A stretch of 51,103 bases of DNA, from contig QPMI01000694.1 in assembly GCA_004431415.1 (NCBI GenBank), forward strand, positions 1 through 51,103. Reading direction: 5' to 3'. Numbering within the stretch: the first letter of the stretch is position 1; every line of letters begins with the position of its first letter. The notes beneath the pieces are model-generated. The model searched no databases. It worked only from the letters and a program-made list of their open reading frames with translations, and was not told where the DNA came from. Shown piece after piece: positions 1 through 11,700 of this stretch. The position numbers and the translations under genes were made by a program. Source of the stretch: Cyanophora paradoxa (lineage: Eukaryota > Glaucocystophyceae > Cyanophorales > Cyanophoraceae).

Positions 1-16
1 TACACCTGCGTTCAGC

Positions 17-342
17 ATGACGCAGCCGAACGCACCCGAATCGGCGATTCCGCCGACCGGCCACGCCAGCCTGCAGTGGAGCAAGCTAGCTCAGCGCTTC
101 TTCTCCAAATCCCCTGCGGCGGGCGCGATCCAGCGAACCTTGCTCGATCCGTGGCCTGACGGCGTTCAGTCTTCCTGGATGATGCCCTGGCAGTCCGACG
201 GATCCTCTCAGTCGCTCTTGGACTCTTACAACTGGGGCTTCCTAAGCCCGGTACGCTCGTTCTCGGCCCGGCCGCCCGTCGGTTAGAAGATCTTCGACCG
301 GCTATCTCGGGGCCGTGCCGCCAACCGCGGCCGTGCACTTAG
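17..342 (+). pseudogene. Small leading ORF of DIRS copy 1 (frameshifted)
   Basis: An ATG at 17 opens a reading frame beginning MTQPNAPES that, in copy 2 (45207-44881, minus), runs 108 codons to a TAG. Here a one-base difference around position 245-255 moves it to an early stop at 286, while the original stop triplet is still present at 340-342. The peptide is rich in Trp, Ser and Gln, with no motif I recognise, no signal peptide and no membrane segment. It could be an accessory ORF of the retroelement or an untranslated leader that happens to be open. Identity at both ends of the window argues that it belongs to the element. Confidence 0.4.
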
Positions 343-654
343 AACCCTAGCCCGAGCACTATCTCAAGAGTCTCGCTCGTTTAAGTGTCTGAGCCCGACA
401 GCCCTTCCTTTTCTTTGTTTTCCCCTTCTCGATTCCGTCGCGACGCACACTTACGCATCTCGCGCATGGCCTCGCGACGGCTGGGTCGACGCGGCGATGA
501 CGGGCGCGACGAACTCCGCCTCGAAGCCGCCCCGACCACACCCGCGCCGCCATGCCCTGCCTGACATGCCGGCGGCGCGGCGCAGATGACGGCGGCCACC
601 GAGCGAGAGAGCCAAAAACGGTGGCGCTCCAGGACCTCGGCGGCCGCCATCATC

Positions 655-1310
655 ATACCTTGCGCGGTGTCCCGGCAGAGCCCGGCGCGCACACCGGCAG
701 GAAGGCGGAGCGGCTCGCGGCCGGCGCGCCGGCGAGCCCCGCAGAGCGTCGAGGCACGACTGCGTGCTCCGCTTTCTTCCCCTGTGCGATGTCCCGGCGG
801 AGCCCGGCGCGTACATCGACAGGAAGGCGGCGAGACCCACCGGCGCGCCGGGGTCTCCCGCGGGACGTCGAGGCACGGGTCGCGTGCTCCGTCCCACCTC
901 GCGCAGTGCCCCGGCGGAGACCGGCGCGTGCACTGGCGAGAAGGCGGAGAGGCTCGCGGCCGGCGCGCCGGCGAACCCCGCAGAGCGTCCAGGCACGCCC
1001 GCGTGCTCCGCTCCCCTCCTTTTTTCCCTGTGTGATGTCCCGGCGGAGCCCGGCGCGTACATCGACAGGAAGGCGGCGCGACCCACCGGCGCGCCGGCGG
1101 GCCCGCGGGACGTAGATGCACGGGCCGCGTGCTCCGTCCCACCTCGCGCAGTGCCCCGGCAGAGCCCGGCGCGCGCACTGGCGAGAAGGCGGAGAAGCTC
1201 GCGCCCGGCACGCCGGCGAGCCCCGCGGGACGTTGAGTCACAGTTACGTGCTCCGTCCTCTCCCGCGCGGTGCCCCGGCGGAGCCCGGCGCGCGCACCGG
1301 CGAGGCAGCG
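655..1310 (+). repeat. ~120-bp GC-rich tandem repeats in the DIRS 5' region
   Basis: A unit containing the core GGCGCGCCGG recurs at about 721, 840, 961, 1087 and 1207 (spacing 119-127 bp), each followed by a CCCGC...GTCGAGGCACG segment and a CCCCGGCGGAGCCCGGCGCG segment. About five and a half units are present and the same array is in copy 2 (about 43.9-44.6 kb). All six frames are open because of the composition, so the long ORFs across it are not evidence of coding. A promoter or leader array of the retroelement is the simplest reading. Confidence 0.75.
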
Positions 1311-1472
1311 GCGTTCCCCGTCGGCTCCGACGGCAGACCCCGCGAGAGTCGACGCGCGCCGCACCGCGCTCCTCTATCTAGCCTCCCCGCCCCTCCCCCG
1401 CCACGCCGCAGCCGCAACACACGGCTGACACGGCCCCGCGCAGATAAGGACGCCGGCAGCGGCAGCAAGGCG

Positions 1473-4400
1473 ATGAGCGTGTCCGCCTCCATGATCATCG
1501 ACTACTGGCGCCACGCGCCCGAACCGCATCGCCTCCTCTTCTGCGGCGACTGCGCGACGACGGCGGGGATCTTCCCCCGTTCCTCTCCAGCGGCACGCTC
1601 GACGGCGGTCTCATGGTGGGCCGCCCCCGTCACGCCTGCATGACCCCCGCTCGCTTATTAACCGACGGCCTGACAGTCTCGCCCGGCGGACGCGTCAACC
1701 ATGCTGGTCACTTCTCTCGTCCCGATCATCGCTTTCGCGGTCGACGAGGCTAGTTTCTACGCCGTCGCCCCGTGTTCTTCCGACCCACCAGCCCTGGCTA
1801 CATGTCCGCATGCCCCGCCTCTCGACGTCACGCGTTAACCGCGATCGCCAGCGACTACTCGGAGGTGCGCGACTCGGTTCCGCGGGAGCTGTTCAACGAG
1901 GCGGTACTCCGCTTCGGCGAGTCGGCCGCCGTACTCCTGGCTACCTTCGGCGCCACCTGCCTCGAGGTCACGGAGTTCTACGGCTACAAGTACGGCACCA
2001 TCCCTGTCGGCCTCCCGCGAGGGTTCCCGATTTACTACGACGACATTCCGTGCCGGTACGCCACTCCTCGCTCACCGTGCCGCGCCCCTCACCCTCCACA
2101 GTGACTGGGCGGCCCTCGAACCCTGGGAAAAAGTGACGGCGCTCGGTGCGCTCACTCAGCTCTACGCCTGGTCCCCGAGTCAGTCCCCAAGTACTCCAAG
2201 ACGGCGGTAGCCGACGCCCACGGCTGGCTCCGGCCCTTGCTTGTCACCTTCATCGAGAAAAGCAAGGCGCTCTCCCGCGATCACCGCAAGATCCTGCGCA
2301 ACGACATCGTCGCCGCCTTCGGCCTGGCCCCCGGTCCGGCCCGCGTCTCTCCAAAACGCGAGTGGCCGGCATCTCTTCCGGGCGGCCTGACAGTCGGCAC
2401 CGTCCCCTTCGGAAAAGTCCGCCCGCCGCGCGCTCGCTGCACGCCAGCGCACTCAGCGGTCGCCCGCTTCGCAGTTCTCGTTCGCCGACTTCTCTCGCGC
2501 TTGCGGCTTCCACCCGGCCCACTGGGACGCCTCCGCGGTGCTGCGCGACTGGGACCAGCCGGCCCACAAGGCCGTCAGCCTGTACTTCCCCCACATCTTG
2601 AAGGCGGCGGAGGCCGCGCGAAAACGCCGCGGCGCCGCGGCCTCGGGCGACGCCGACGCTGCCACCGCCGCCACCGCCAGCGCACCCCCAGCGGACCCCA
2701 AGTCGGTCCGCGCACACATTACCCCCTCTCGCCTCGCCCACGCTCGCTGCCGATGCTTCTTTTTTCGCGGGCAGCGAGCACGGGCTCCGAAGGTGGCACA
2801 TGGAGCGGCCGCGGCCCCCTCGGCACCCCCTCCGGCCCAGAAGCGCGCCGGTGCGCTACCCACCCCCGCTCATTTTTACCGCCGCCCACCCCGCCGCGCA
2901 GGGCAGCCCCGCCACCGGCCTCGCTCCTCCGCGCCGCCCGCGCCTGCCAAGCCGGCGGCTGCGGCCGGGAACACCGACACGCCGACGCGGACGCGGACGA
3001 CGACGTCGACCGCCCGCGCGCCTCGCGTCGACCCGCCCGCCTAAGCGGACCAAGGCGACCGAGCCTCGGCCCCGAAGGCCCCCCGGCGCCCGCAGACTCA
3101 GCCGACGAAGGCGGCGAGTCAGACGCCCCGCCTTCACCCGCCGAGGAGGCGGAAGCACAGGCCCCGCCACCCAAACCGCCAGAGCCGCAAGGCAAGACCG
3201 TCCGTCCACGCGCCCGCTGGCCTCCCGGCGGCTCACCCCGCCTAGGCGACCCCTTGAGATTCGCCTGGCCGACTTTCTGACCCGGCCCACTTCACCGCAG
3301 CCGACCGCGACAAGGCCCTGCAGTTGCCGAGACCCGCGACCTTCCACGCCGAACCCGGCCCCGCGTCTCGACCTGCCGCCCGTTCCGCCGCCAACCGCAG
3401 GCGCTCGCGGCGTCCATGCTGCAAGCCGGCCTCGCCAGCATGGCCGGCGGCGGCCCGCCTCCCCGTTCTGCCGCGGGAGTTCCGTCCCGTTCCTGCAGCA
3501 CAGCAGCAGCCCGCTACTCGGCCGCTTCACGGTCACGCAGCGGCTGGGTCGTCCAGGCGCCCCGCATTTCGCGGCTCCTGGCCTCCTCCGGCACCGCAAC
3601 CACGGCGCCGGCATGTTCCGGCTTCGGGGGCCGCAGACCGACTGGTTCGGCCCCGCCGACCCGGCTTCGGATGCCGCCCGCCGGCCCGCAGCTCCGCCCC
3701 GGCAGGCCGCTCCCACACCGCCGCGCACTCGCCGCGGCCCCGTGGGGTCCCGCCGCGCTCCGGCAGCCGCGGGGCCACCAGGCGCGCAGAAGCTCGCCCG
3801 CCGCCGCCGCAGCGCCGACAGAGCAGCCCCGACTCATCCTCCACCGCGCCCGACGTTCGTCCCAGCGACGCGAGATGGAGGACGAGGCGGAATCCGACGC
3901 CCCCGGCGACGAACCGCCGGCGAGGACGACTGGGCCGGCGACTGGGACTCGGACGACACCTCGACGCCGCAGGACGCCAGTCCCACGTCGACGCTCCCTC
4001 CGAGTCCGGTACGGACTCGTGCCGCCGCAGCCCAAACCCTCCTCGTCACACTGACCCGGGATCGTGCAGAATCCGCTGCCCCAGTGTACAGCGGCAAGGC
4101 GACGCGCGGCCACGCCAAGGAGAAGGCTCCCTCGGTCCGCGCTGATTGTTTTCCGCGGTCGGCCACAGCCCGCCGACATGCCTTTTTGCAGAGGCTCCGG
4201 CCCAAGAAGGCGCGCGGCGACGACAAGGCGAAGGGCGCCACGCCCAGCCAAGGCGACGGCGGCAGAGAAGGCCGCGCACGGCGAGCCCCTCGTCTACGAG
4301 GCCTCCCGAGCTCACGCTGCGCGAGACGGCCTTCGCCAAGCTCAACATTCCCTCACGGCGGTCGACAACTCCGCCGCGTCACGGACTTGGCCGCCCGTAT

Positions 4401-5244
4401 CAAGGAAATCGAGTCGTGCTTCGACAACGCCGTCTTCCCGGCGACAGTCAGCAGCGACCCTTCCCGACGAGCGCATCACCAGGCTCTTGCCAAGTACGGC
4501 ATCGCCTGCATGCGCGATCTGGCGCGCTTCTCCACGGCCTGGTGCTGCGCGACATGGGCAACTCGGAACTCCGCCAGGCCATCGCGGCGTTCGACCAGGT
4601 CGGCGACGTCATCAACCGCCTACCCGGCGGCCCGACCGGCCTCGCCAACTCCTGACGGACTGGAACGCCTCACCCGCGGTCTACAAGAAGCTTCGGGACA
4701 TCGCCCAGACGTCGGCGGTGCTCCAGGCCTGCCTCGAGGACGACCCGCTCTTCAAGCGTCTCCTCAAGCGGCTGCAAGACAGCGTGAGCGCGTGGACGGA
4801 GCCACGGGAGCTACTGTCGTCTACGGCCGGACGAGCCGCAAGCGGAGCTCCTTCTTCATGATGCCACCGCTCGCTCGCACGGAGCTTCCGCAGCCCGCCC
4901 GGACAAGGCCCCACTCGCCCCACACTCTCCCATGCGGCGCTCTTCTCCAGGCCTCGCAGGCCGGTCCGTCCGCCCCACCTGCTCCTCCGCCGGACCGACC
5001 CTCGGTCAGCCCACTCCTACGGCGGCGTCGCGACCTTCTCCTACGACGACGAGGTGACGTGAGGACCCCGGCTCCGGCGGGCAACCCACCGCGGCCAGCA
5101 GCGCGGGCGCGCCTGGAAGCAGGCCCGGCGGCAGTACGGGACTGCCAGCCGGCCCAGCCCAACCCACCACGTCAGCGGGGCGGAGGCGCGGCGGCGCCGT
5201 CCAGCGGCCCCCCGGCGCAAGCCGCAGCCGCCGCCGACGGCTGA
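1473..5244 (+). pseudogene. Gag-like ORF1 of DIRS copy 1 (many frameshifts)
   Basis: Corresponds to minus-strand 43748-39880 in copy 2. It begins at the ATG reading MSVSASMIIDYW and ends at the TGA at 5242-5244. Recognisable stretches fall in different frames: FIEKSKALSRDHRKILRND near 2250, an Ala/Pro-rich middle, an acidic segment near 3880-3960 (EDEAESDAPGDE), a helical segment near 4380-4800 (LAARIKEIESCFDNAVF, LFKRLLKRLQDSVSAWTEP), and a Gly/Arg-rich tail. Position before RT, basic tail and lack of enzyme motifs fit the structural Gag of DIRS elements; no CCHC knuckle was found. More than ten one-base frameshifts relative to copy 2 make it non-functional as written, but most sit in homopolymers. 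Confidence 0.6.
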
Positions 5245-5413
5245 GCGCTTCCACTCCTGGCGCGGGTGTTTGCGGCGACACCCCTCGGCGGCTGCCGCGA
5301 CGCAAGGGGCCCCCGTGCCAGCCGTTCCCCCCGCCACGACCTTCCAGTAGACTGTGACCAGTCGCGTCCGCCGCCTGTACCGCTGTCTGTACCCTCGAGT
5401 ACACGCGTGTCTT

Positions 5414-7414
5414 TGTGCGCGACCCATTCGCAAAATTGCGAGCACTCGTAGCTGCACACGGGGACCCGGCCGTACGATTTCGCGGCGGCCGCACAGAAGT
5501 TTCGGGCGGGCAACTCCAGCATTACGCGCATGCTGGCGGGCTTACTTCCGGCGGGCTGACACGACGGTCCCTCGTGGGTGGGCCTCATCCTGCGCAAAGG
5601 CTTGCGCCTCCCACTCCAGCACGCCGACGGCACGCCGGCAGCGTCGTTAGCAGACATTCCCGCACGCGCGCCGAGGGCCCACGCCCCTCGTGCCACCGGA
5701 CCCCAGAACACGAAGCCTTCGTGGACAGCGAGGTCCGGCGATGCTGCGCCTCGGCGTCACCGCCTTGCCACCGAGGAAGACGAACAGCTCGTCGTTAACG
5801 AGTCTTCGCTCTTGTGGTCGACAAGGCCGGCCCAGACAAGTTCCGCCTGTGCCTCGACGCCACCCCGTGAACCCGTTCATCCGCTTGCCGACGTTCCGGT
5901 ACAAACACTGACGAGGTTGCGTCCTACCTCACCCCGGCTGCTGGCTGTGAAGTTCGACCTTAAAAAGGCTACTATCACATCGCCCTGAACAAGGACACCC
6001 AGCGCCTCTGGCGTTCCGTGGCGCGGCAAACTCTACATTTACCAGGCCCTTTGCTTCGGCGTGACATCGCCTGCTTCGCCTTCACGAAGGTCACGCGCGC
6101 CTTTGCAAGTACTGGCAGCGCTGGGCGTGAAGCTCTGCACGTACATCGACGACGGCCTGTTCATCTGCCCGTCGCGGAAATCGCGGAGCTCGTTCCAGCA
6201 CTACGTGCTTGCGCGCCGACTAGGCATTACGTTCTCGGAAAAGTCGACTTCACACCGACCAGTGCACCGAGTACCTCGGCATCGAGATCGACGTCCGTCC
6301 GACCGCGGCGTTTTCGCGGTGACCCGAAGAAGGTCGCAAAAACGCTCGCCGCCTCGCCGGCGTCTCGACGGGCGCCCGGCCCCGCGGCCTCACGGCGTCG
6401 GCTCGCGATCTGCAAAAGCTGGCGGGCTCACTCATCGCGCTGCGCATGGCGTTCCCGGCGTTCGTCTCATGACTCGGCCACTTTTCGGCTCATGTCGACC
6501 TGGACGCCCTCGCCGACCCTTCATCAGTCGGCGTCACCATCGAAGGCCAGCACTCGACTGCTCCGCGGCTCCAAGCGGCCTCCAACGCCGGAGCGCCCGG
6601 CGCACCCATCTGGACGCCTCGGACTTCTTCCGGCTGTTCACGGACGCCTCGGCTACGGCTACGCCGCCTTCCTCGATCAGCTCGAGTCCGCCGACCCACG
6701 GCCGTCCGCCAACGCCCGCGTGGTCCGTCTTCGGCACCTTCCCCCCGAACTCGCGCGAGCGAGGGCCCCATGCGGTGCGGCGAGACCAGCAGCAACGAAC
6801 GCGAGCTTCGCGCGATCGTGGCCGCCGCGGACGAGCTCTTCCGCCCTTCCGGTGGGTGCGCACGTTCTCATCCGCTTGCCGACAACCGCTCCGCCGTCGC
6901 GGCAGTCGCTCGGGGCGGCGGTTCGCCCGCCTCTTTGACCTGAGCGCTCGCCTCTGGCACCGCTGCGCGGCTCTCGGCGTCTCGATCTCCGCCCGCATTT
7001 GCCCGGCGCGGCCAACTCTTCGCCGACCGCGGTTCCGCGACGGCGCTCGCGCCCGTCGCTGCATCGGGCCTCCTCTCGCGGTGCCGCACGCACTAGACGC
7101 CCGCTTGCCGAGCACCACCACGTCGCCTTCGAGGACATCGTGCTTGGCAGCGTCCGCGCGAGCGCCCGACGTCCTTACGGTCGACTCCCGCTGCGCGCGG
7201 CCCTGATCGCTTCCCTCCGACGCTTCCAGCGTCCGGCCCTCTGGGCTCCTGCTCCCTCCAGCCCAGCACCACCTGGTCGGTGCCTCGGGGAGCTTCGCTC
7301 ACCCCGCCCCGCGCCGTCACCTCTTCCGCTTTCTAGCCTCCGTCCCACATCTTCTACTCTGGGCGCATCGGCTCGGCTCCTCCCGCTGGCCCTGGAACTG
7401 ACCTTTGGCAGTAA
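5414..7414 (+). pseudogene. Reverse transcriptase-RNase H of DIRS copy 1 (frameshifted)
   Basis: Encodes the element's polymerase, which copies its RNA into DNA. RT motifs appear in scattered frames: a fingers segment reading KFRLCLDAT near 5840, motif A FDLKK near 5957, and motif C YIDDG with both catalytic Asp codons (GAC at 6148-6150 and 6151-6153). RNase H is seen as FRLFTDAS near 6630, ERELR near 6800, a DN-S-V segment near 6880 and DRG-R near 7025. The frame should end at TAA 7412-7414, overlapping the start of the recombinase. Compared with copy 2 many single bases are missing (for example in the TACAAACACTGACG stretch near 5900). This copy keeps the catalytic YIDD that copy 2 has lost. 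Confidence 0.8.
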
Positions 7415-8297
7415 CCCCGGCGCCCGCGGAGGCGGAGCTCGCGGCCTGGCAGGGGGCGGCCTTCGCCCCGCACGTCAGCGGGCCAACGGCGGGCGGCCCG
7501 CCGCTACTTCGAGTTCGTCGAGTGCCACGGCCTCGCGCCGGACGCAGAACGGTCCATCCTCCTCTTCCTGGCCGACGCGGCCACCCAGCGACGCCGCCAT
7601 TCCGGAAAAGACCTCGCGGCGAGCACCGTTAAAGGCCTCGCCGCCCACGTGTGGCGCGAACTCAAACTTCGCGGCCTCGTCGACCCCACCAGACCCCGCT
7701 CGTTCATGTACTCGACCGCATGGAGAGGCATGCAGGCCCGCCTGGGCCGCCCCGTAGCGCAACGCCGCGCCTTCTTGCCCGGCGACCTGCGCGCGTGGTT
7801 GACCACCCCATCGTTCCTGTCACGCGCCCCTCCCCGGCGCCTCCGCGACGCCACCGTCCTCGCGACCGGCATCGCGGGCTTCCTCCGGGGAGCGGAGCTG
7901 GTGGCGCTGCGGGTCGACGACCTCGAATTCTCACTCCTCCCTTCCCCCCGCATCGCCCTCCACATCCGGCGCTCCAAAACCGACAGGACCGCCCACGGCG
8001 CGGTGGTTTACCTCACCCCGGGCAAATGCCCCGCCTCGTGCCCCGTCCGCCTGCTGTGCGCGTACGTCGCGAGCACGGCGGTGCAGGCGGCGCCCGGGAC
8101 CCCCCTCTTCCCCCGCCTCTCCGATCCCGCCGCGGCCATCACCGTTGGTTTCGTCCGCCGCCTCGTGAAAGAGGCCGCGGAGGCCATCGGCTACGACCCG
8201 ACCGACTTCTCGGGCCACAGCTTGCGCCGCGGTGGCGCGACGGCCGCGGCCCGCCGGGGCCTCCCGGCCACTTGGATCCGACGGCATGGCCGCTGGG
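7407..8297 (+). pseudogene. Tyrosine recombinase of DIRS copy 1, N-terminal part, split by the Polinton
   Basis: The integration enzyme of the retroelement. From about 7640 a long open stretch carries the catalytic Arg I in FLRGAELVALRVDDL (about 7880-7925), the HxxR box in HSLRRGGAT (about 8217-8243), and the RRHGRW motif ending at 8297. The catalytic Tyr lies after this and is now 11.2 kb downstream (codon 19559-19561), because the Polinton inserted between GRW and the Tyr. Upstream (7407-7640) the frame is broken by one-base losses relative to copy 2. No ATG is obvious at the N-terminus; the frame overlaps the RT stop, so translation may be by re-initiation or frameshift. Confidence 0.85.
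8292..8297 (+). repeat. Target-site duplication GCTGGG, left copy
   Basis: The six bases immediately before the Polinton's left end. The same six bases follow its right end (19528-19533), and the empty site in DIRS copy 2 has them only once (36740-36745, as the complement). A 6-bp duplication is the known signature of Polinton/Maverick integration. Confidence 0.95.
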
Positions 8298-8597
8298 AAA
8301 AAATGAGAGTACCCCCATCAGGGTGGGCCCGCCCTCTTTGCCACCCTCAACCCCCAAACCCACCCCTCACTCACCCACTCCAGCGCCTTCCCAGCCCTCA
8401 TTCTTTCCCACTCTCTCGCTACGTCTACCGCCCTTCTCTCCCTCTGGTCTACCTCCCCTTCCATCCAGCAACCACTAGGTAGTATCTAGTGTCTAGGTCG
8501 ATCGATATTGCAAAACGATATAGCAGTGAATTGAGGCGGAGCGTCAGCCAGAAGGCTTCCTGCTCTTCGAGCCCCAAACGCGCCGGTCTTTGAATCA
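8298..8597 (+). repeat. Left terminal inverted repeat of the Polinton
   Basis: Starts AAAAAATGAGAGTACCCCCA and matches the reverse complement of 19261-19527 almost base for base, with a few substitutions and one-base gaps in C and A runs. A ~31-bp stretch at about 8540-8570 is present only here, between the blocks ending GAGGCGG and starting GCCCCAAACGCG. The outer 180 bp are C/T-rich on this strand. Confidence 0.92.
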
Positions 8598-8713
8598 CCA
8601 ACGGGTCACCGCAATTGAGGTTTCTCTTATTTTGTCTTAAAGAGATCCCTTTCCAATATTGCTATGTGAAGTTGCGTTTGGAACAAGCAAAAAAATTGTG
8701 ATATATACTTCCA
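8598..8713 (+). promoter_or_regulatory. AT-rich leader upstream of the Polinton DNA polymerase
   Basis: A 116-bp non-coding stretch between the inverted repeat and the polymerase ATG. It contains a TATA-like GATATATAC about 10 bp before the start codon and several A runs. Position suggests promoter or 5' leader; nothing more specific is visible. Confidence 0.35.
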
Positions 8714-11700
8714 ATGGACGTTACCCAAAATAATGCAGCGACTCGGCGCTTCCGGTTGGCCAGAATCAAAGACCAGATCGAAGCGCTCGCGATTTCATTG
8801 TATAATCGACGCGTCATACATGGAGCTTTCAAAAATAAATTGATTAGAATTTCAGCACAAGGGTCGAGAACACGGTTTGCAACTTTGGAAAAGTACGCTT
8901 CACTTTTGAACGAACTTGCAAGACTTCCTAGGTCAGCGCGTCCTGTGTCAGGTCGTCGACTAGAGCTAGCGATTGCTGAGGGCCAGGCCGACATTGTTCG
9001 AGGGTTCTCAGAATTACCTGAGGTTGACGGTGGAGATGATGTTCAAATCAATGACAGCAATACGACTACAGCGCTTGACGGGCGATATGCGGAGTGGAAA
9101 TACCAATTGCCTCGCGGTTCTGGCCGCGTAACCTCGATGCAAGCCCGATTTGAGAACAACGAACTTTTCAAACAGAACGCAATAGCATTCGTTAGCGCCC
9201 AGGTAAATCTTGCAGAGGCGGTAAGAATGGGCATTGCACTACAAATCTCTGGATTAGCGGTATACAGAAAGCCAGAGACTGATACAACAATTGCAATCAT
9301 TATTGAGCATCGTCGTTTCGATCGCATCGAGCCAGGGGCAAGCATCGAGACTGCTCTGCGCTCACAGCTGGAAGAACTAGACATTCTTGCGACAGAGAAA
9401 AGCAGGGATTCCTCAGTTTTCGACACATGGATACATCTGGTCTTTAAAACTGTGCGATACTTCCGCCGCATGGGTGGTCGTGGACGTAGGTTCATACTCC
9501 CGCGGTGGCTTGTGGAGAAGCAGGCACTCATCAATATCGATGCTCCGAACAATGAATGCTTCAAGTATGCTGTACTTGCAGCTCAGCACGCGCTACGACC
9601 GGGCCAGGATTCACGCAGTGCTTGTCATTATCGACCGTATGAGAGCTCTTTAGACTGCACTATGCTCACATTTCCCACCCCGCTAGATTCAAAGGTTTTC
9701 AAAAAGTTCGAGCAGGCTAACAACGTAAACCTATGTATTTATACGACAGCATTAGATGAACAGGACATTGTACCAATCCATATCAGCGCAGCAAAAGACG
9801 CAATACCAATCTTGTATGTACCTGCAGGCAGCGACAATGATGTAGGGCATTATCTCTGGATCAAGAACATCTCACGTCTGTTTGGAAAACATGATTCTCC
9901 CGCCAAACACTATTGTCTTGCGTGTCAAACAGGTTTTAGCTCAGGTGCTGCGTTTGAGAATCATCTTAAATATGACCGTTGCCTCGATCGAGACGAGCAT
10001 GCGAGAGATGTTCTGCCTAGAAAAGGAGCCCACATCCAGAAGTTTATTAACTATGAGTACTCAATCCGGCAACGTCTGGTCGGATATGCTGATTCAGAGA
10101 CGATTACAATGCCGATTCCCTGCATTAGTGGAAAGACCGAAAAGAAAGGTGTGCATGTGATTGCTTCAGTCGGCTGTCTGGTTGTATCTTCGAAAGGTGA
10201 ACAATTTTGTTTCAAATACATGGGTTCGGAGAGCGAGGACTGCGCTGAGAAGTTCGTGCAATGGTTGGACGAAATGGAACCACAATTTCGAGAGCTCTTG
10301 CGAGAGACTGCACCAATCCAGATGACTCAGGAAGAGGAGCAGCGTTTTCAAACGAGGACCGAGTGCTACATGTGCACGGACACGTTCAAGGATGCGAAAG
10401 ACAAGCACCGCGATCACTGCCACGATTCTGGACGATACCTCGGGGCCGCCTGCAGAGCGTGCAATCGGCGTCGCGCAAAGGCAGCAGCCGTTCCAATATT
10501 CTGGCACAATGGTCGAGGATTTGACTTCCACCTGCTCGTGCGCGCTCTAGCATCTGGCTATAATCGCCGTTTAGCAGTTTGGAAGGAGTTTCAAGCACAT
10601 GTCGAAAGCGAGTTTGAAAGCAAGTACGGTGGACGTGAGATGACCCCAGAGCAGAAAAAGAAGGTGAAGAAGGGGCTCGAACGCCGGCTCCGCCCGCAGA
10701 GTCTCCTTTCGATAAAATTCGATCAGTTCTTTCAGAATAGCGAGCGAATTTCGCAGTTCAAGTATGGAATTTACGTTCTACGCGACTCGGCTCAGCACTT
10801 GAATGCAAGCTTGGACGAACTAGCAAAGGCTCTGCCCGCGGAAAGAAGAAGATCACGCGCTCGCTGCATCTGGACGAGACTCAGTTCAAGCTGATGACAG
10901 CAAAGGCATTTACCCTTATGATTACATGACGAGCTGGGCTCGCTTTCAGAGACTAAACCTGCACGTCGTTATTTCAAAAATCAGCTTAAACAGAAGAAAT
11001 GCTCGAAAGATGAGTACGCACATGCAAGGATGTTTGGCGAGAGCTCGGCTGCAGAATGCTATCAGACTATACAATGGAGTATATGATGACAGATACGTTA
11101 CTAGCGGACGTGTTCGAAAACTATCGCGATACGTGTATTGAAACGTATGGCCTAGATCCTAGCTATTTTATGTCATCGCCGGGATTTGCTTGGCAGGCAG
11201 CACTTAAGCACACTGGAGTGAAGCTCGAGCTCTTTCACGAGGGCAGCAGGATATGCACAGATTTATAGAATCGGGATCAGGGGCGGAATCTCAATGATCT
11301 CAAAACGCTACGCACAAGCTGAGAACAAATATTTGAGCATAAAGTTCAACAAATACACCCACGCTGTTGAGCCTACAGTCTCACAGTCTACATGCATGTC
11401 TAACTACTACCGAACACACAAGGAATCGTGGCTCATGTACCTCGATGCAAACAACTTGTACGGCGTCGCAATGAAGCGCAAGCTACCCACAGGAGATTTC
11501 CGCTGGGATAAACTAGATCAAGACGTCGATGTAATGCAATACGTTGCAAGCCTTGACGCGGATGGAGCTCGTGGCTATGCTCTCGAAGTCGATATGTACA
11601 TGCCTGAGCATCTCCACGACGAGTTCTCAGACTATCCGCTGGCCCCTGAACGGATGTGTGTGTCCAAGGAACACCTATCAAAGCGACAACAGGATATGAT

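Larger units (their letters stand above)
1..8297 (+). mobile_element. DIRS-like tyrosine-recombinase retrotransposon, copy 1 (5' part, interrupted)
   Basis: The gene order is small ORF, GC-rich tandem repeats, Gag-like ORF, reverse transcriptase/RNase H, tyrosine recombinase, all on the + strand. RT plus a tyrosine recombinase instead of a DDE integrase defines the DIRS order. The window opens about a dozen bases inside the element, judged from copy 2 (36471-45239, minus strand). The 3' end lies beyond the inserted Polinton, at 19528-19800. Copy 2 has an 11-bp terminal inverted repeat (CACAGCCAGTT / AACTGGCTGTG); here only the right one is visible, at 19775-19785. No long terminal repeats are seen. 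Compared with copy 2 this copy is riddled with single-base deletions, so none of its long ORFs reads through. These may be sequencing errors. Confidence 0.85.

Noticed and set aside
552-1643. Several overlapping Pro/Ala/Arg-rich ORFs of 100-205 codons on both strands
   Set aside because: They lie over the ~120-bp GC-rich tandem repeats; all frames are open because stop codons are rare in this composition, and the translations are only repeat-derived.
2719-4251. Long minus-strand and alternative-frame ORFs within the Gag region of DIRS copy 1
   Set aside because: Low-complexity Arg/Ala/Pro/Gly translations antisense to the Gag-like frame. They are shadows of the GC-rich coding strand.
9547-9985. 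Separate gene for the Cys/His-containing segment before the polymerase exonuclease domain
   Set aside because: It is in the same uninterrupted frame as the exonuclease motifs, and this fusion is normal for Maverick DNA polymerases.
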